From Cricetomys ansorgei (Eukaryota; Chordata; Mammalia; Rodentia; Nesomyidae): a stretch of DNA of 64,000 nt. The translations under genes were made by a program, and so were the position numbers. Numbering within the stretch: position 1 is the first letter of the stretch; every line of letters begins with the position of its first letter. The stretch spans positions 896,501 to 960,500 of the forward strand of contig JAMJFZ010001264.1 of assembly GCA_026225945.1 (NCBI GenBank), given 5' to 3'. A model generated the notes under the pieces. The model had not been told where the DNA came from and made no database searches. It saw only the letters and a list, made by a program, of their open reading frames with translations. Below, piece by piece: positions 43,539 to 55,353 of the stretch.

Positions 43539-45799
43539 TTTGCATAGGAACCCAAACAAAATTCAAGTCTGTAAGTCAATCTATTACAGGGAGGAAAAGA
43601 ACTATCAGGTGACACATTTATTTCTAAATGCTCTAGAAGGATGGATGGAAGCCTTTATTTTCCTATACTAATTTTTACCAATTTTTACTGTGACATTTAT
43701 CACATTTTTACAGTTTTAACTCACATCGTACATGTCTGACCCTTAAGCCCATAAGAGTCAATGGTAAGAATTTAAAATCCCCCCCCTTAGATTCAAATTC
43801 TATATCATATATTCAATAATGTTAACTATGATACAAGGTCAGTTAATATATAAATGGATAGACAAGGTTTCACACGTATGACTTCTAGGATAGGAAGAAT
43901 CAACCGTAAACAATATGTTATAACATTTAAGGTTATAAATAATTTCAGTGAACACATAGTAGTCTCTGTTAATGGTTTATGTTTTTTAAAGAAGCAAAAT
44001 AATTTTGAGTTTAATAAAATATGACTTTGAATTTTATAAAATATGTGGTTGAAGGGTATAAAATGGACCAGCTCAGCATCCAGCTCATTCCCTTGGCTTT
44101 TCAATGGCAGGTCCAGAGCCCTGCTCCAAACATAGAAGCTTAAATCTGTATGGAAAGCTATTGAAAAGCAACGTTGCAGGACAATCTCATAAGTTTGCAG
44201 AGAGAGCCTTCAAGCCTGTTGGAGCCCCATGAGGTAATTCCCCAGTCAGGATGGGCTTCTGGACAGTGCTTTTCAATTAGGACATGTTTTGGCCTCATCC
44301 TGTAGTTGTTTCAGCAAACCCCTCCCCCTTTCCTGGCCTTCCCCATCAACAAGGCAAATGAAAGACAGCAGACAGCAGCATCAATTAGTTTAAAAGGGGC
44401 AGACTCACGTGAAGAACTCTCTCGGTTTTGCTCTCACTGACCATCATCCCAAATGGGATACCATGTGGTGTGCCCAAGACAGGATGCTTAGCAAGACCCA
44501 GACAAGATTTCCTAACCTGAATGTGCATTAATTCTCTCAGGGGAAGGGGTGGTTCAGCCAGCTCTTGACTATGTGGTCAAGGGGAATTGATTTTAAAAAA
44601 AAATGATAGAAATCTATAGAGAATTCAAAACCTCAGGCCAGCTTGAGCTTTGGTTTCCTTCCTTTCTTTAAAACTAATCTTTTCGGTATCTGTAAAGCTG
44701 TGTCCCTAGTTTACTAGATGGAAATGGTGAGAGAGATGGACCGTGATGGCGAGGTTAGCGATGCTTCCATGTTCAGGAATGTACAAAGAGCACGGAAAGG
44801 CCGCGTTCCACGGGAGCCTTAAAAGAATTCGGTGGAGAAAGAATAAGCATAGAGAAAACCGCGTGGAGTCTGCAGATGAATGTGACAATGATTTTTCTAA
44901 AGTGGCCCAGTACTGAGAATGAAACGCTCTGCTGTGTGCTCTGCACAACCTAACCCAACAGGACAGCTGTGCAGCTAGCTTCCGAGAAACAGTGAAAGCC
45001 AGCTAGGCAATGCTGGCATCAGAATCTGCAGCGCTGCACTTTTCAACCCGGTCTGTTTCCCCACTCGCTGTGTATGCAACTCTGTCACTGTGGGACTCAG
45101 TCTGGGAAGCTGGGCTGCAATGAGTACAGGCAGGGAAAGTGTCCGTGCAACCAGCACTCGGAGGGGAAGGAGGTGGGAAATGAGGGTCTAGTGAGGAGGA
45201 AAGAGATCAGAGGTGGCCACTCAGCACTGGCAGATCCCTCATTAGGGATCCAAACCCACACAGGCTGGCGACGAATGTATTCGGAGCCGTTGGCTCTTAC
45301 TGGCCACGGTGTCCCAGAGTTGGTAACTGAGTCTGGAAGGATTGTGGTAAGTACTGACCGGCAAGCCGTCTAAAGGCCTGAACCTGGGACAGGGATCACA
45401 GAAGGGAAGTTGGGACCTGTCCACATCTTCGAAGCTTTCATCGACACCCCTCCCCCGACCCAAGTAGTATTTTTTGCTTTGCTCCAATATCACGGTGCAT
45501 GAAACTTCATTTTTGGCCAACATCACCTTACAGCCTTCAAGGGAGAGGACACTCATAGGCTAGTCTCAGTACAAACAAATTGGCTACACACTCCCATGCC
45601 TCAGTGCTCTATCCGCCACAGAACTGTATACAACTGAGAGATACACTTTCTGCCCAAAGTAAACTACTAAAACTTTAAGACACCTAGAAAAGAAATACAA
45701 TGTTTTTTGCAAACTCTTCCAGCAATAGGGCAGAGAACAATCAATCACCATAGAGGAAACTGAAAAATTAGGAATCATTACAATTTTAATTCATCACCA
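43539..45799. other. Single-copy stretch, no gene seen
   Basis: About 2.3 kb without a recognisable repeat. Frames up to 104 codons have no domains. An A-run and a C-run (43780-43787) are the only low-complexity items. Confidence 0.4.
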
Positions 45800-46390
45800 G
45801 AAAACACTGTCAAATGAATAAATAAATGCAGTTCAATACAAATGAACAAATCAATAGGACAGCATTAGACTGGGAAAACGTTCTTGATCCATCTGTGACA
45901 AAGGGCTTTTCCCAAACCCTGCACAGAGCTCCTGGAAAAAAGACAGACAACTCAATGGAAAACAGGCAACAGACAAAAATAGCTTTTCCAAAAAGGAAAA
46001 TATGTAAGTGAATTATAAACACAAAAAGGACCCAACATTTTTTGGTCATTAAGGAAATGGAAGTAAAACCACATGAGGTACCATTACACAGTCACTAAAA
46101 GCAAATATAGTAACAGAATCGAACAAGCATGCGGGGCAACCAGAATTCTGATTCACTGTTAGGGTGTAAAGGAGCAGGGTTTGGAAAGCTGATAGAAAGT
46201 TTGTGTGATGCTAGATGTGTGCCTACCCTGTGTCTCAGAGATTTTACGCCTAGATATTTAGAAAAAGAAATTACACATTAAAAAGAAAAGGATTATCGTA
46301 GTAGCCCAATGTCTGTCAATAGGAGAATTGATAACCAAATTGTGGAAAGTACCCACAGTGGAGTAGGATTAAACAATAGAAAGGTCTGAA
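45800..46390 (+). mobile_element. Ancient L1 (L1M-type) ORF2 3' part, plus strand
   Basis: Diverged but collinear with L1M: GACAACTCAATGGAAAACAGGCA, CATTAAGGAAATGGAAGTAAAACCACATGAGGTACCATTACACAGTC, CTGATTCACTGTTAGGGTGTAAAGG, TTTACGCCTAGATATTTA, and GTAGCCCAATGTCTGTCAATAGGAGAATTGATAA. All frames are broken. Confidence 0.72.
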
Positions 46391-47549
46391 GTCTCAGTGT
46401 AGACTTCAGGATGTTGGAGATTCCAGGAATGCATGGGGAATGTCTGCCAAGGAAACCTGCAGGCACTGGGTGGAGCTGGCTTAGGAGAGAGCCTGGATGT
46501 ACAGTAGTCAGGACTGCAGGGGTGGTGTCCCCTAAGCCTACTAGAGCACAGGTGATATCATCACAAGTCACAAATGCCAGTCATAGGCTTCAGGATTTGC
46601 CTTGCTGGGTTTCTATCTTGCTTTGACCCAATTTTCTGTTACTAACTTTCATTCCTCCTTTTGGAATGGACATATGTACTCTGTGCCATGGTATAAGGGA
46701 AGAAAAATAGTCTTCAGAATAGTGTTATGACTGGTAAAACTATAGACCCCCTAGAAGTTAGATAGAATCTATTCTGCACTATGAGAATGGCTATGGACCT
46801 ATGGAAGCCAGAAGCAAAATACTGTGGCCTGAGTCTGTGGTGTTCCCTATGGGGTCATGGTTTTGAATGCTTAGTCTTTAGCTGTTCGTGCCTTCACAGA
46901 GACTATGAACATTGACTATATATATCACTATGGGCAGCCCTTAGATATTGCCTACTCCTACTTCTAGTCCTATTCTCTGCTTCCTGATCTACTGACATGT
47001 GAAGAGTTACTGTCTCGTGCTCCCACCTCCATGTAGGGATTCAAACCTTGCTATCCATTGCCTGGCTTCAGTCTCTTTTTCCCCTGGAAACTTGGCAAAA
47101 CTTTTATGACCCTGTAACTCTTACAGCTCTGTAAATCTGTAAACATCTCTCCATGAATGATGCCAGGTTCTGTTGCCAGTTTGATATGTGCCTTGACATA
47201 CAGCTGTCATCACCTCTGAGTTCTTACACGGTAAGACATTTCCCTAGGATCCCTGCTCAGGCACCCAAGTAGCTCCTTGGCTAGATGGGTCTTGCCCCCA
47301 AGGCACCTCTCCCATTGACCCAGGCCAAGTGTGTTCATCTATTTTTGACAACTACCGCTTCTTTGTCTGTTGCTGCGTTTCTGCTACTTGGAATGTGACT
47401 ACTCACCAAATGCAGTGTTTGCATCCCTCTTCTCCATGCGTTGCTCTGAATCATCACTATAAATCCAGCAAAACACAGTGAAGAGGAGCCATACAGAAGC
47501 CTGAATGATCGGCTGTCTTGAATTTCCCGTGTCCAATACATTTAAATCA
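46391..47549. other. Unassigned stretch
   Basis: About 46720-46900 (TGTTATGACTGG, TGAATGCTTAGTCTTTAGCTGTT) weakly resembles another plus-strand MaLR LTR start. The remainder is unassigned, with no exon seen. Confidence 0.35.
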
Positions 47550-47735
47550 GTATATCACTATTTATTTATTTGTGTATGTGTGTGTGCATGCATGCTCACA
47601 CACACACACACATATAACACATGTGTGGAAGAAGGTAATTGTTTCCTCTACAATGTGGCTTTTGAGGATTGAATTCAGATCATCAGGCTTGGCAGCAAGT
47701 GCTCTTATCCACTGGGCCCTCTTGATAGGCCCATT
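47550..47735 (-). repeat. B3/B4-type SINE, minus strand, diverged
   Basis: TATTTATTTATTTGTGTATGTG and a CA run lead to GAGGATTGAATTCAGATCATCAGGCTTGGCAGCAAGTGCTCTTATCCACTGGGCC, the reversed SINE head. Confidence 0.6.
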
Positions 47736-47741
47736 AATTAG

Positions 47742-47907
47742 TTTTCTTTTCTTTTCTTTTCTTTTCTTTTCTTTTCTTTTCTTTTCTTTTCTTTTCTTTT
47801 CTTTCCTTTCCTTTCCTTCCCTTCCCTTCCCTTCCCTTTCCCTTTCCTTTCTTCCTTCCTTCCTTCCTTCCTTCCTTCCTTCCTTCCTTCCTTCCTTCCT
47901 TCCTTCC

Positions 47908-47979
<72 letters not shown>
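47742..47979. repeat. 238 bp homopyrimidine tract with ordered unit change
   Basis: The plus strand runs from TTTTC pentamers (to about 47801) through CCTTT, CCTTC and CCCTT pentamers, then TTCC tetramers (about 47851-47908), then TTTC tetramers to 47979. It lies on the tail side of a minus-strand B1, so it most likely grew from that A-tail. Both strands give long artefact frames of Ser/Phe/Pro or Lys/Arg/Glu. Confidence 0.95.
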
Positions 47980-47984
47980 ATTTT

Positions 47985-48145
47985 CTCCACTTTGTTTTTC
48001 AAGACAGGATTTTTCTGTGTAGTCCTGACTACCCTGGAACTCACTCTGTAGACCAGGCTGGCCTCAAACTCAGAGATCTGCCTGCCGATGCCTTCTGAGT
48101 GCTGGGATTAAAAGCATGTGTACACCACCACCTTGAGACAAGGTT
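47985..48145 (-). mobile_element. B1, minus strand
   Basis: Landmarks: TTTTTCAAGACAGGATTTTTCTGTG, CCTGGAACTCACTCTGTAGACCAGGCTGGCC, CAGAGATCTGCCTGCC, GAGTGCTGGGATTAAAAGCATG. Moderately diverged. Confidence 0.85.
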
Positions 48146-48275
48146 TCAATCCGTATCTTTGTCTAATCTGGAACTCACTATGGAGATCAGGTTAGCCTTA
48201 AACTTGTACCAATCTTCTTTCCTCTGCCTCCTGAGTTCTAGGATTATAGGCAGATACCCAATGCCTGAACTATTC
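48146..48275 (-). repeat. Older B1-like monomer, minus strand
   Basis: GAGACAAGGTTTCAATCC, CTGGAACTCACTATGGAGATCAGG and CTCCTGAGTTCTAGGATTATAGGCA are diverged B1 blocks directly following the previous B1 in the same orientation. Confidence 0.65.
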
Positions 48276-48624
48276 CATCATTTCTCAGTTCAGCCCTACT
48301 CAGTGTTCAGGACATGAGCAGAATATAGTCAGATTATTTCTTCTTAGAGTTTATCACAAGTGACCCGTATCTCTCTTCTCTGTAGATTCCTCTTGCTACG
48401 TGGGACCTCAGGAGCATGATCTTTACAGCTTTTGTTTCTACCAGCAGTTCGGTCTTTCACACTTCCACCAGAGTGGCCCATCAATCTCTACTTAAGGCAT
48501 TCTCGGGCTTCCCTAGCTCAGAGCCCTAAACTCTCCCACAGCCCTTCTCTAAAGCAATTCTAAGGGTGTCAGAATCACATGGTCAGTGTTACCACAGCAA
48601 CGGCACTACCCTGTGTTACAGATT
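48276..48624. other. Single-copy sequence
   Basis: No gene or repeat is recognised. Confidence 0.45.
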
Positions 48625-48840
48625 CTCCATGTTATTTATTTTTCTCATTGCTTTAACAAAATACTTGACAGGATAAACTTAAAAGAAGAGAAGCTTATTT
48701 TGGCTCATCATTTCAAATTATTGTCCATCGTTGTGGGGGAACATGGCAGCTAGAGTGCCTGGAGTCATCACAGTGGGAAATTGAGGTTGTAGCTCCTTCC
48801 ATTTTGGTGGATCAGAAAGCAAAGAGCTGATATTTCCTCC
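48625..48840 (-). repeat. MaLR-type LTR fragment, minus strand
   Basis: CTCATTGCTTTAACAAAATACTTGACAGG and GAAGCTTATTTTGGCTCATCATTTC, then GGAACATGGCAGCTAGAGTG, are the left landmarks of the minus-oriented MaLR LTR. The right half is missing. Confidence 0.6.
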
Positions 48841-48869
48841 TCTCTCCTTTTCTCCTTTCCTCCCTTCCT

Positions 48870-49340
48870 CCCCACTATTCATTTTTTCCCCTTCCTGTTT
48901 TTGGACAGCTATATAGAATTCCAGTACGTGGATGTATAATAGTATGTTTTGTATTCTCCTATTTAAGGAAAATTACTTTGCTTTTTTCATGTATTGGATA
49001 ACATTAGAAATGGAATTGTGGGTCTCTCTGTTGATAACTTTAAGACAATATCACATAGCTCTTCACTGGATTCCTCCAGTTCACACTCTCACTGGGGATA
49101 GATGAAAGTGTCTGTCCTGTACAGCTTCCTGAGCAGAGATTACTATATGTCTTCTTGTTTTTTCTTTAGTCTGGTAGGTGAACCTATGTGGTTTGACATG
49201 CATTTCTCTCATCAGAGGTGTACAAGGGAGGTTTATTTTGCTTCTTTCAGAAGGAAAAATCTGGTCATACTCTTTGCCAGTTTTTTTTTGTTTTGTTTGT
49301 TTTATTGGTAAGCCTTTTGATGTGATCTTTATTTTCTTCC
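48870..49340 (-). repeat. Ancient L1 3' part, minus strand
   Basis: TGGAATTGTGGGTCTCTCTG, TTCCTCCAGTTCACACTCTCACTGGGG (equivalent of the reversed CCCACCAGCAGTG region) and the following diverged block read as reversed L1M. Weak but collinear. Confidence 0.5.
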
Positions 49341-50189
49341 TCCTGGCACTGTGGATTCATTGAAGGGAAGATGTGACCAGATTTGTATCTTTAGAAGTTC
49401 TTTTTCAGAGACCTTAATAGTGGATTGAATCCAGGAGATAAAAATGAGAAGGAAAGGAGAATAGAATTCACACGAAGAGATCGAAGAGACATGGCAAGGC
49501 TAGAAACTACACCCTTGAGATGCAGAGAAAGCTAGGGGGTGACACCTCAGGATGAGATGGAAGGAAGGATTTTCAATTTCTGATTTGAGGAACTTGTGGC
49601 CAGGAACTGAGTCTGGCAGCTTGGGGGTGGGGACATGGTAAAATGCCCATGGAATGTCTGGTTGCTTTAGAACGCTAACATTTTAGGAGAGACGCTAAAC
49701 CTCAACATGAGGATTTAAATGTATGCACAGCTTTATTAAACCAAGGTGCCCACAGTCACGCTGCCTGCTAATAGGGAAAGGGAGAACAGCAGTATCTATG
49801 TTGAAAAATCTTGTAACTGCTTTAACAAGTGGCTAAGATTAAGTTATAATTAGCATATTCTTTGTCTGAATGCAAATGTTCTTTCTAAAGCTCCTCAGTC
49901 TTAACTAGGCTAACACTTCCCCTGTTTCCATCAGTAATTTGCTTGCCAAATCCTTTCTGTGCTGTTACAGGCAAATCCTATTAGGGATGTTCTAAGGAAC
50001 AGACTATTGCCTGGCTGACTACAGTTCAGAGCGTCTCTGTTTGCAACTCTGTTCTCCAGGCTCTCCCAGAACCCACCTGTTTCCTACAATACCTGGGTAT
50101 TTTCTACTTTTCCAAAAAATTTACTTCCAGGTGAGACTAGCTAAGTTTAACGTATTTGGTTAAAAGATGTGTTGCTTGGCTTTATATTG

Positions 50190-50262
50190 CCAAGAATTCA
50201 CCACAGGGCCTGACACATAGTAGGTGCTGTAGAAATGGTTTTTAAAGGAAGGAAACATTGAC
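50190..50262 (+). repeat. MIR/L2 3' end, plus strand
   Basis: ACAGGGCCTGACACATAGTAGGTGCTGTAGAAAT is close to the conserved ancient repeat end CAGTGCCTGGCACATAGTAGGTGCTCAATAAAT. Confidence 0.7.
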
Positions 50263-50925
50263 AGAGAACTTCACTAATGTTGAGGACAAGCTACTTTTCT
50301 ATGCATTTTCTCAGCTTGCTTTGTAGTTGATGAAGCTCAGCAAAAGGGAACAAACTCTTCCATTCACCCCTTACAGCAAATCTCTTGGTCCCTCTGTGTG
50401 GAATTAGCTTGTGTAATTTTCACTGTAGATTGAGAGTGAGAGAGAATTGTTAAAACAAAGTAAATTGTATCATGGTAAGCTGTATTTCGATTACTTTTAC
50501 ACAGTACAAACCAGCCTAAAACTCTATGAAGCTCTCTCCAGCATCTTGTCTAAAACTGTGAGTTTTCTGAAGCTCATAAACTCTAGAAAATTTGACTCAC
50601 TACTTGGGAAATAGGGTAGGTTGTAGGTGGGGAAGCCAGGCTGAATATGGATCATAAGTGTGCAGCATTTTCTTTCCCTTTTCTATTTTACTACTTGGAT
50701 GCTTGGCATCTTTAGAAATTACATCCCCTGTATTAACTTCTTTCCCATCCACATGCAGTCTTGTCTCATATACTGAGATTTTCAGCTCTGTTCAGCTTTT
50801 TGCTTGGCTCTAATTGCAGTGTAACATACATATACAGAAGCAGATAGCCCTGAACACACAGGTTAATGAATTTTCAAGAAGCAAATATACCCCTGTGAAC
50901 ACTAAGACAGATGCTCAAATAACCT

Positions 50926-50928
<3 letters not shown>

Positions 50929-50968
<40 letters not shown>
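50929..50968. repeat. (CT)n microsatellite
   Basis: About 20 CT units, nearly perfect. Confidence 0.95.
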
Positions 50969-50973
<5 letters not shown>

Positions 50974-51929
50974 GTTATTATATTCTCTTTTGTGTCTGGT
51001 TTCTTTAGTTCAAAATCACCCATGGTAGTAATTTGCTGCACAATGAATATATCCCAGCATATCATTTATTCTACTGATAGACACATGAATTGTTCAGAGT
51101 ATGGGGCTGTAAAAAGTTGTCCTGATAAGAACATTTGCATCTGAGATATTATTTACAGTATTTTCTCTTGGGATCTTCCTGCTGCCCTTGATCTTCCCTA
51201 TGACTCCTTAATTCCTAGCTTAGATCTTATGAACACCCTTGCCCATACCTCAGAACTTTCTACTCTCCTAATGCCTACCGGACATCCCACCAAGTCTTGC
51301 CTTACATCAGAACCAGTTATTCATGCCGTTAGGTTTAAAATCTCAAAGGCAGGATAATTTCTTCTGCAAGTTGTGGTTACATAAAAAATGAGATTGTTTC
51401 AGTTAGCGAGTGAATGGGTGGCTTGTGAAACTTTCTCCCTGACATGTGTAAGCTCTATGTTTGGTAGAACATGTTGGGTTTTGAAGGGGAGCTGATGGGC
51501 CAGAAGATCTCCAGCCAGGCAAGCAGCACAGACTTTCTTTCCTATTCATCTGTAACATTCATATGGCCAATACCTAAAATTTCTAAAGATTGTTTTTTGT
51601 GTTTTTTTTTTTAAATTCAGGAAACATGGTACTTTTCGATGGAAAAACCATAAATAATCCCACATGCCACTCTGTGCAGGTCCTTGATTGTATTGTTAAG
51701 GAAGTATTACTGCAGTTGGTATTATTTCAAGAAATAATTATTTTATACTTCCTGTGCAGCAAGGATCATGCTAAACCCACAATATGTTCTCTATTTATTT
51801 CATGTACTAAAGTGAGGGAAGAAAGGTCAGAGTGTTCTTACTTGGGAACTGTTCTCGAATTATTCCTTATAACCACGATTTAGCTCCAAGAAGCTTCTTT
51901 CACTCCAAGAAGGTCAGGGCATATTATGC

Positions 51930-52200
51930 TGCACAGAATTAATTAAGAGCAAGAGGCAAAGAGACAGAAAAACAGTAGAAGAGGAAATGTTGGTGTTCGG
52001 GGGATGCTAATCACTCACTAGCCTCTGTTTTGGCTTCTAAGCAATTAAGAACAGACAAGGAGCCAAATAGCAATTGCAATATTAGCTTTTTAATTGGTTT
52101 GGCTGGATTGGTGAACGCGACAGAAAATTCTGTGTAGTGTTTCAAATGAGTGCACACTCTACCCCCTGCTTGGATCTCAGACAGTAAAGTTGGACTGACA
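51930..52200. other. Repeat-free AT-rich block, candidate conserved element
   Basis: It contains AATTAATTAAGAGC, CAATTGCAATATTAG and TTTTTAATTGGTTTGG with no decay into simple sequence. It looks like homeodomain-type enhancer DNA. Untested. Confidence 0.3.
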
Positions 52201-52212
52201 GGCCAGTCCAGT

Positions 52213-52575
52213 GTTACGGTTTGAATGCAGTCTATGACACAGCTTCATATGTTCTCGCACTTGGGTCCCAGCTAAAGGCAATGTGTTGTGTGGTTATGGA
52301 ACCTTTGGGACATGCAATATAGCTGGCAGACACAGGGTTAGGATTTGAATGGTATACTATTCCATTGTATACACTATTCCAGTGTATAGTCTCTGCTTCC
52401 CCATCTATCACACTGTGAGAAGGGCAAGTGCATTTTCTCATGGCCCAGGACCAAGCTGCTCCTTTATACCTTCCCTGACACAATGGACTATGTTCTCTGA
52501 ATTCATGAGTCAAAGTCAATCTTTCCTTCTTTTTGCTGCCAGATATTTTCTCACAGTGATGAGAAAAATACATGC
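52213..52575 (+). repeat. MaLR-type LTR, plus strand, diverged
   Basis: It starts TGTTACGGTTTGAATGCAG, has GTGTGGTTATGGAACCTTTGGGAC, GACACAATGGACTATGTTCTC and an end TATTTTCTCACAGTGATGAGAAAAATA, in MaLR order. Confidence 0.6.
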
Positions 52576-52681
52576 AATCACAGAGCTTGTCATGCAGGAC
52601 CCTGAAGTAGAAGTGATGACCAAGTTGGTTTTAAGGACATAGAGGAAGGTAAGGTAGAGCTTGTTTTAGAAGTATATTTAT

Positions 52682-52687
52682 TATTAC

Positions 52688-52716
<29 letters not shown>
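52682..52716. repeat. (TTA)n microsatellite
   Basis: About 11 TTA/TAT units with one interruption. Confidence 0.9.
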
Positions 52717-52718
<2 letters not shown>

Positions 52719-53184
52719 TTTCTCTTATCCTTTTAGATAATCCTAAAATTCAATGATTCAATAACCACGTCTCTGATGGGCAATCATTAGTGAGGAAAGG
52801 ATGGAACTTCATGTCTCCCTTCTGGAGGAGAAGCCTCAGAATCTTAAAAGAAGTCAAATAAGAAAACAAGGGAGAAATATGAACAAAACTGGTCATAAGA
52901 ATCTGGGGGGAAAGTTGAAGCATTTTTTTCTTTCTGTAATGAAAAAGTCAAAGCAGCTGAACAATGTAGAAGGGTGTAGTAGACCTGCAAAGGAGAAGAT
53001 TCAAGGACGCATCTTAGAAAAACAGATGGCAACTAACTTCTAGTTAAGTGGCAAAAGAAGAAAAAGTGATAGGAAGTCTATACCTCACACTCCGTCACTA
53101 GATAGCTGTAGCTTACAAAGCATGAACTGGGACCTGAAGTTTTACCAGACCAACCATTTGGAAAGGTTTGTTAAGACAGGTTTG
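52717..53184. other. Single-copy sequence
   Basis: A 14-mer TTTGTTAAGACAGG is repeated in tandem about twice at 53167-53192. Nothing else is recognised. Confidence 0.45.
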
Positions 53185-53187
53185 TTA

Positions 53188-53440
53188 AGACATCAAAAGA
53201 GAGCTGGACTGAAGGCTAATAGTTAAGAATGAATACTGCTTTTGCAGAGAACATGGGTTCAGTTTCCAGCACCCATTTGGGAAAGCACAGTCACCTGTGC
53301 CTTTAGTTCCAGGGGATCTGATGCCCTCTTCTGGACTCCACAGGCACCTGCGCTCACACATGCTGGTTCTCACACATAGAGACAGACAGACAGACAGACA
53401 GACACACACACACACACAATTAAAAATAAGATAAGTCTTA
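53188..53440 (+). mobile_element. B2/B3-type SINE, plus strand, with (GACA)n(CA)n 3' run
   Basis: The body shows GAGAACATGGGTTCAGTTTCCAGCACCCA, GGGGATCTGATGCCCTCTTCTGG and CAGGCACCTGCG, then GACA (53383-53402) and CA units before an A-rich end. Flanking GACATCAAAAG and GAAGTCAAAGG may be a decayed target duplication. Confidence 0.78.
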
Positions 53441-53494
53441 AAAAAAGAAGTCAAAGGGAAATATGCATTCATTTAGTAGCAACAACGGCTGCTG

Positions 53495-53780
53495 TAAAGT
53501 ATTGCCTTAGTTTATTCCTACTGTTTACCAAAATGCCTTAGACTGAGTAGTTCATAAGCATCACAGTTTGTTTCTTATAGTTGCAAAGACCAAGAAATAG
53601 TGGAACAAAGACTCAATAGATTTACTTATATGGTGAGGACCTGTACTCTCTTTTTAGATATCATCTTTTTGCCTCCTTATGCCATAGAAGGGAAGGACCA
53701 TCCCCTTCAATATACTTTAAAGGATGCTTATTTCTTTGCATAAAATACTCACGACTTAGTTATCGCCTGGATTTCCCACT
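53495..53780 (-). repeat. MaLR (MST/MLT1-type) LTR fragment, minus strand
   Basis: TGCCTTAGTTTATTCCTACTG, CAAAATGCCTTAGACTGAGTAGTTCATAAGC and GTTTGTTTCTTATAGTTGCAAAGACC correspond to the reversed start of MST/MLT1-type LTRs. The right part is decayed. Confidence 0.55.
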
Positions 53781-54064
53781 TCTTCATCCCATCATTTTGG
53801 AGATTAAGTTTTAATATACAGTTCGATGGGGGTACATCAGCATTTCATTGTGTTCCTGGACCCTAGAATCTAATGTCCTCCTACCATGTAAAATATATTA
53901 GTTATATACCAATAGGTCCCCAAAGCCTAACTCATCCTGACATTGACTCAAAATATAGAATGTCATCTATATATTGCTAAACCAGTTATCTGTTTAGCCA
54001 TGAACTTGTAAAATCAAAGAAATTATATGTTTTCTAAATGCAAGGGTGGCCGTACAACCTAGAC
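53781..54064. other. Single-copy sequence
   Basis: AT-rich; no repeat is recognised. Confidence 0.4.
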
Positions 54065-54290
54065 CAGTGGTTCTCAACCTGTGGGTAGCCACCCCTTTGG
54101 GGATCAAACAACCTTTTTTAGGAGTAGCCTGAGACCGTTTGCATATCAGATATTTACATTACAATTCATAGCAGTAACAACATTAGAATTATGAAGTAGC
54201 AATGAAAATAACTTTATGGTTGGGGGTTACCACAACACAGGGAACTGTTTTAAAAGGATTTAGAAGCATTAGGGAGATTGAGAACCACAG
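54065..54290. mobile_element. Short hAT element (URR1-like), copy 2
   Basis: The ends CAGTGGTTCTCAACCTGTGGG and GATTGAGAACCACAG form inverted repeats. Internal AACTTTATGGTTGGGGGTTACC marks the opposite internal orientation to copy 1. Left 8 bp flank ACCTAGAC, right flank ACCCTAGG. Confidence 0.85.
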
Positions 54291-55286
54291 ACCCTAGGCA
54301 ATCCCATTCTAAAATGTGAACTAGGGAGGCAGGAAGGGGTAACAGTAACACGTAAATGGAAAACACAATAGGGCTAGTAAAACTAAAACTTAAAGCTAGA
54401 GACTGTTCTCCTTTGATTTCAAAGCTCACCTTCTGGACACTGAGGGATAAAAGTTGGGCTCCTAAGTAAGAGTCAGGCAACTTTTCCCCATGGGTTTGCT
54501 AAACACAAGCCACAACTTTCATGGCTTGAAGTCTCAAGCCTATGGCTCTTTTTGGACTGGACTTGCAATTCTGTGGTTCTATTGGCCTGGTTTCTCAGGG
54601 TCGGGCCTACTCTCATGCCTCTTCTGGGCTTTGCCTTAATGGAGACTGACTCTCGGCAATGACCCTGTAAACATTGGACTGGTCTACACTATCCAAAGAA
54701 GCTACATCCTGAAGCAGCTGTTTGACTAAACCCCAAGGATCTTTACAGAATCCTTTGAAATATAGGTAGAAGCAGCTATGTCCTCCTAGGTTTTAAGTTC
54801 CATCCAACTGAAGAACTAGCACTACGCAAATGCCACTAAAGTTGACCACACGATTCCCTCGGGGTAGCTGTCATGAGCTGAATTGCCCTTGAGTTCCCTG
54901 GAGTTCTTCTTGAGGTGGTGCAGGCTTGACAGGCCTCCAGACTCTTCGAAACTTTTCACTCACAGGATATTGACATTTTGGGTGCATGATGGGACCCTAG
55001 CTGTCTCAGACATCTTCGTGGTAATTCCTTTAATAACCTGGTGGCTAGCTTTTGGCTTCCTCATATCTGTACTAACCTGCTGCACCAAATGGTCACTTAG
55101 CTAAATCCTTAGTGTTCTTTTTCAAAGAGAATTTCATTCTGTACAACACAGTCAGTCTGAGAACTTTATAAATCTGTAAGTTCTGATTCCTTTTGGCGAG
55201 AAATTCTATTTTATGTTTCTCTTCTTATAGATTTCTGTTAGAAAATCTAGAGAAGCTGCGTTATACCCTCAACTTTTTCTCTAGAT
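54291..55286. other. Single-copy stretch, no gene seen
   Basis: A 73-codon plus frame at 54883-55104 has hydrophobic content but no start context, domain or neighbouring exon. It is treated as chance. Confidence 0.4.
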
Positions 55287-55316
55287 CAGTGGTTCTCAAA
55301 CTACACAATAATAATA

Positions 55317-55353
<37 letters not shown>

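Larger units (their letters stand above)
49341..51929. other. Mostly single-copy block
   Basis: It holds a MIR end and a CT microsatellite, listed separately. The part 49700-50000 is repeat-free AT-rich DNA with clusters of TTAATTAG-like words. No exon is seen. Confidence 0.4.

Noticed and set aside
43296..43547. Frame with an Arg-Glu repeat
   Set aside because: It is the GA tail of the B4 SINE.
47518..48051. 177-codon plus frame and 160-codon minus Lys/Arg/Glu frame
   Set aside because: Both are products of the homopyrimidine tract and the adjacent B1.
53167..53192. Two tandem TTTGTTAAGACAGG units
   Set aside because: Only two copies, too little to call a minisatellite.
54883..55104. 73-codon frame with hydrophobic segments
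   Set aside because: Isolated, with no signal-peptide logic, no domain and no neighbouring exon-like sequence.
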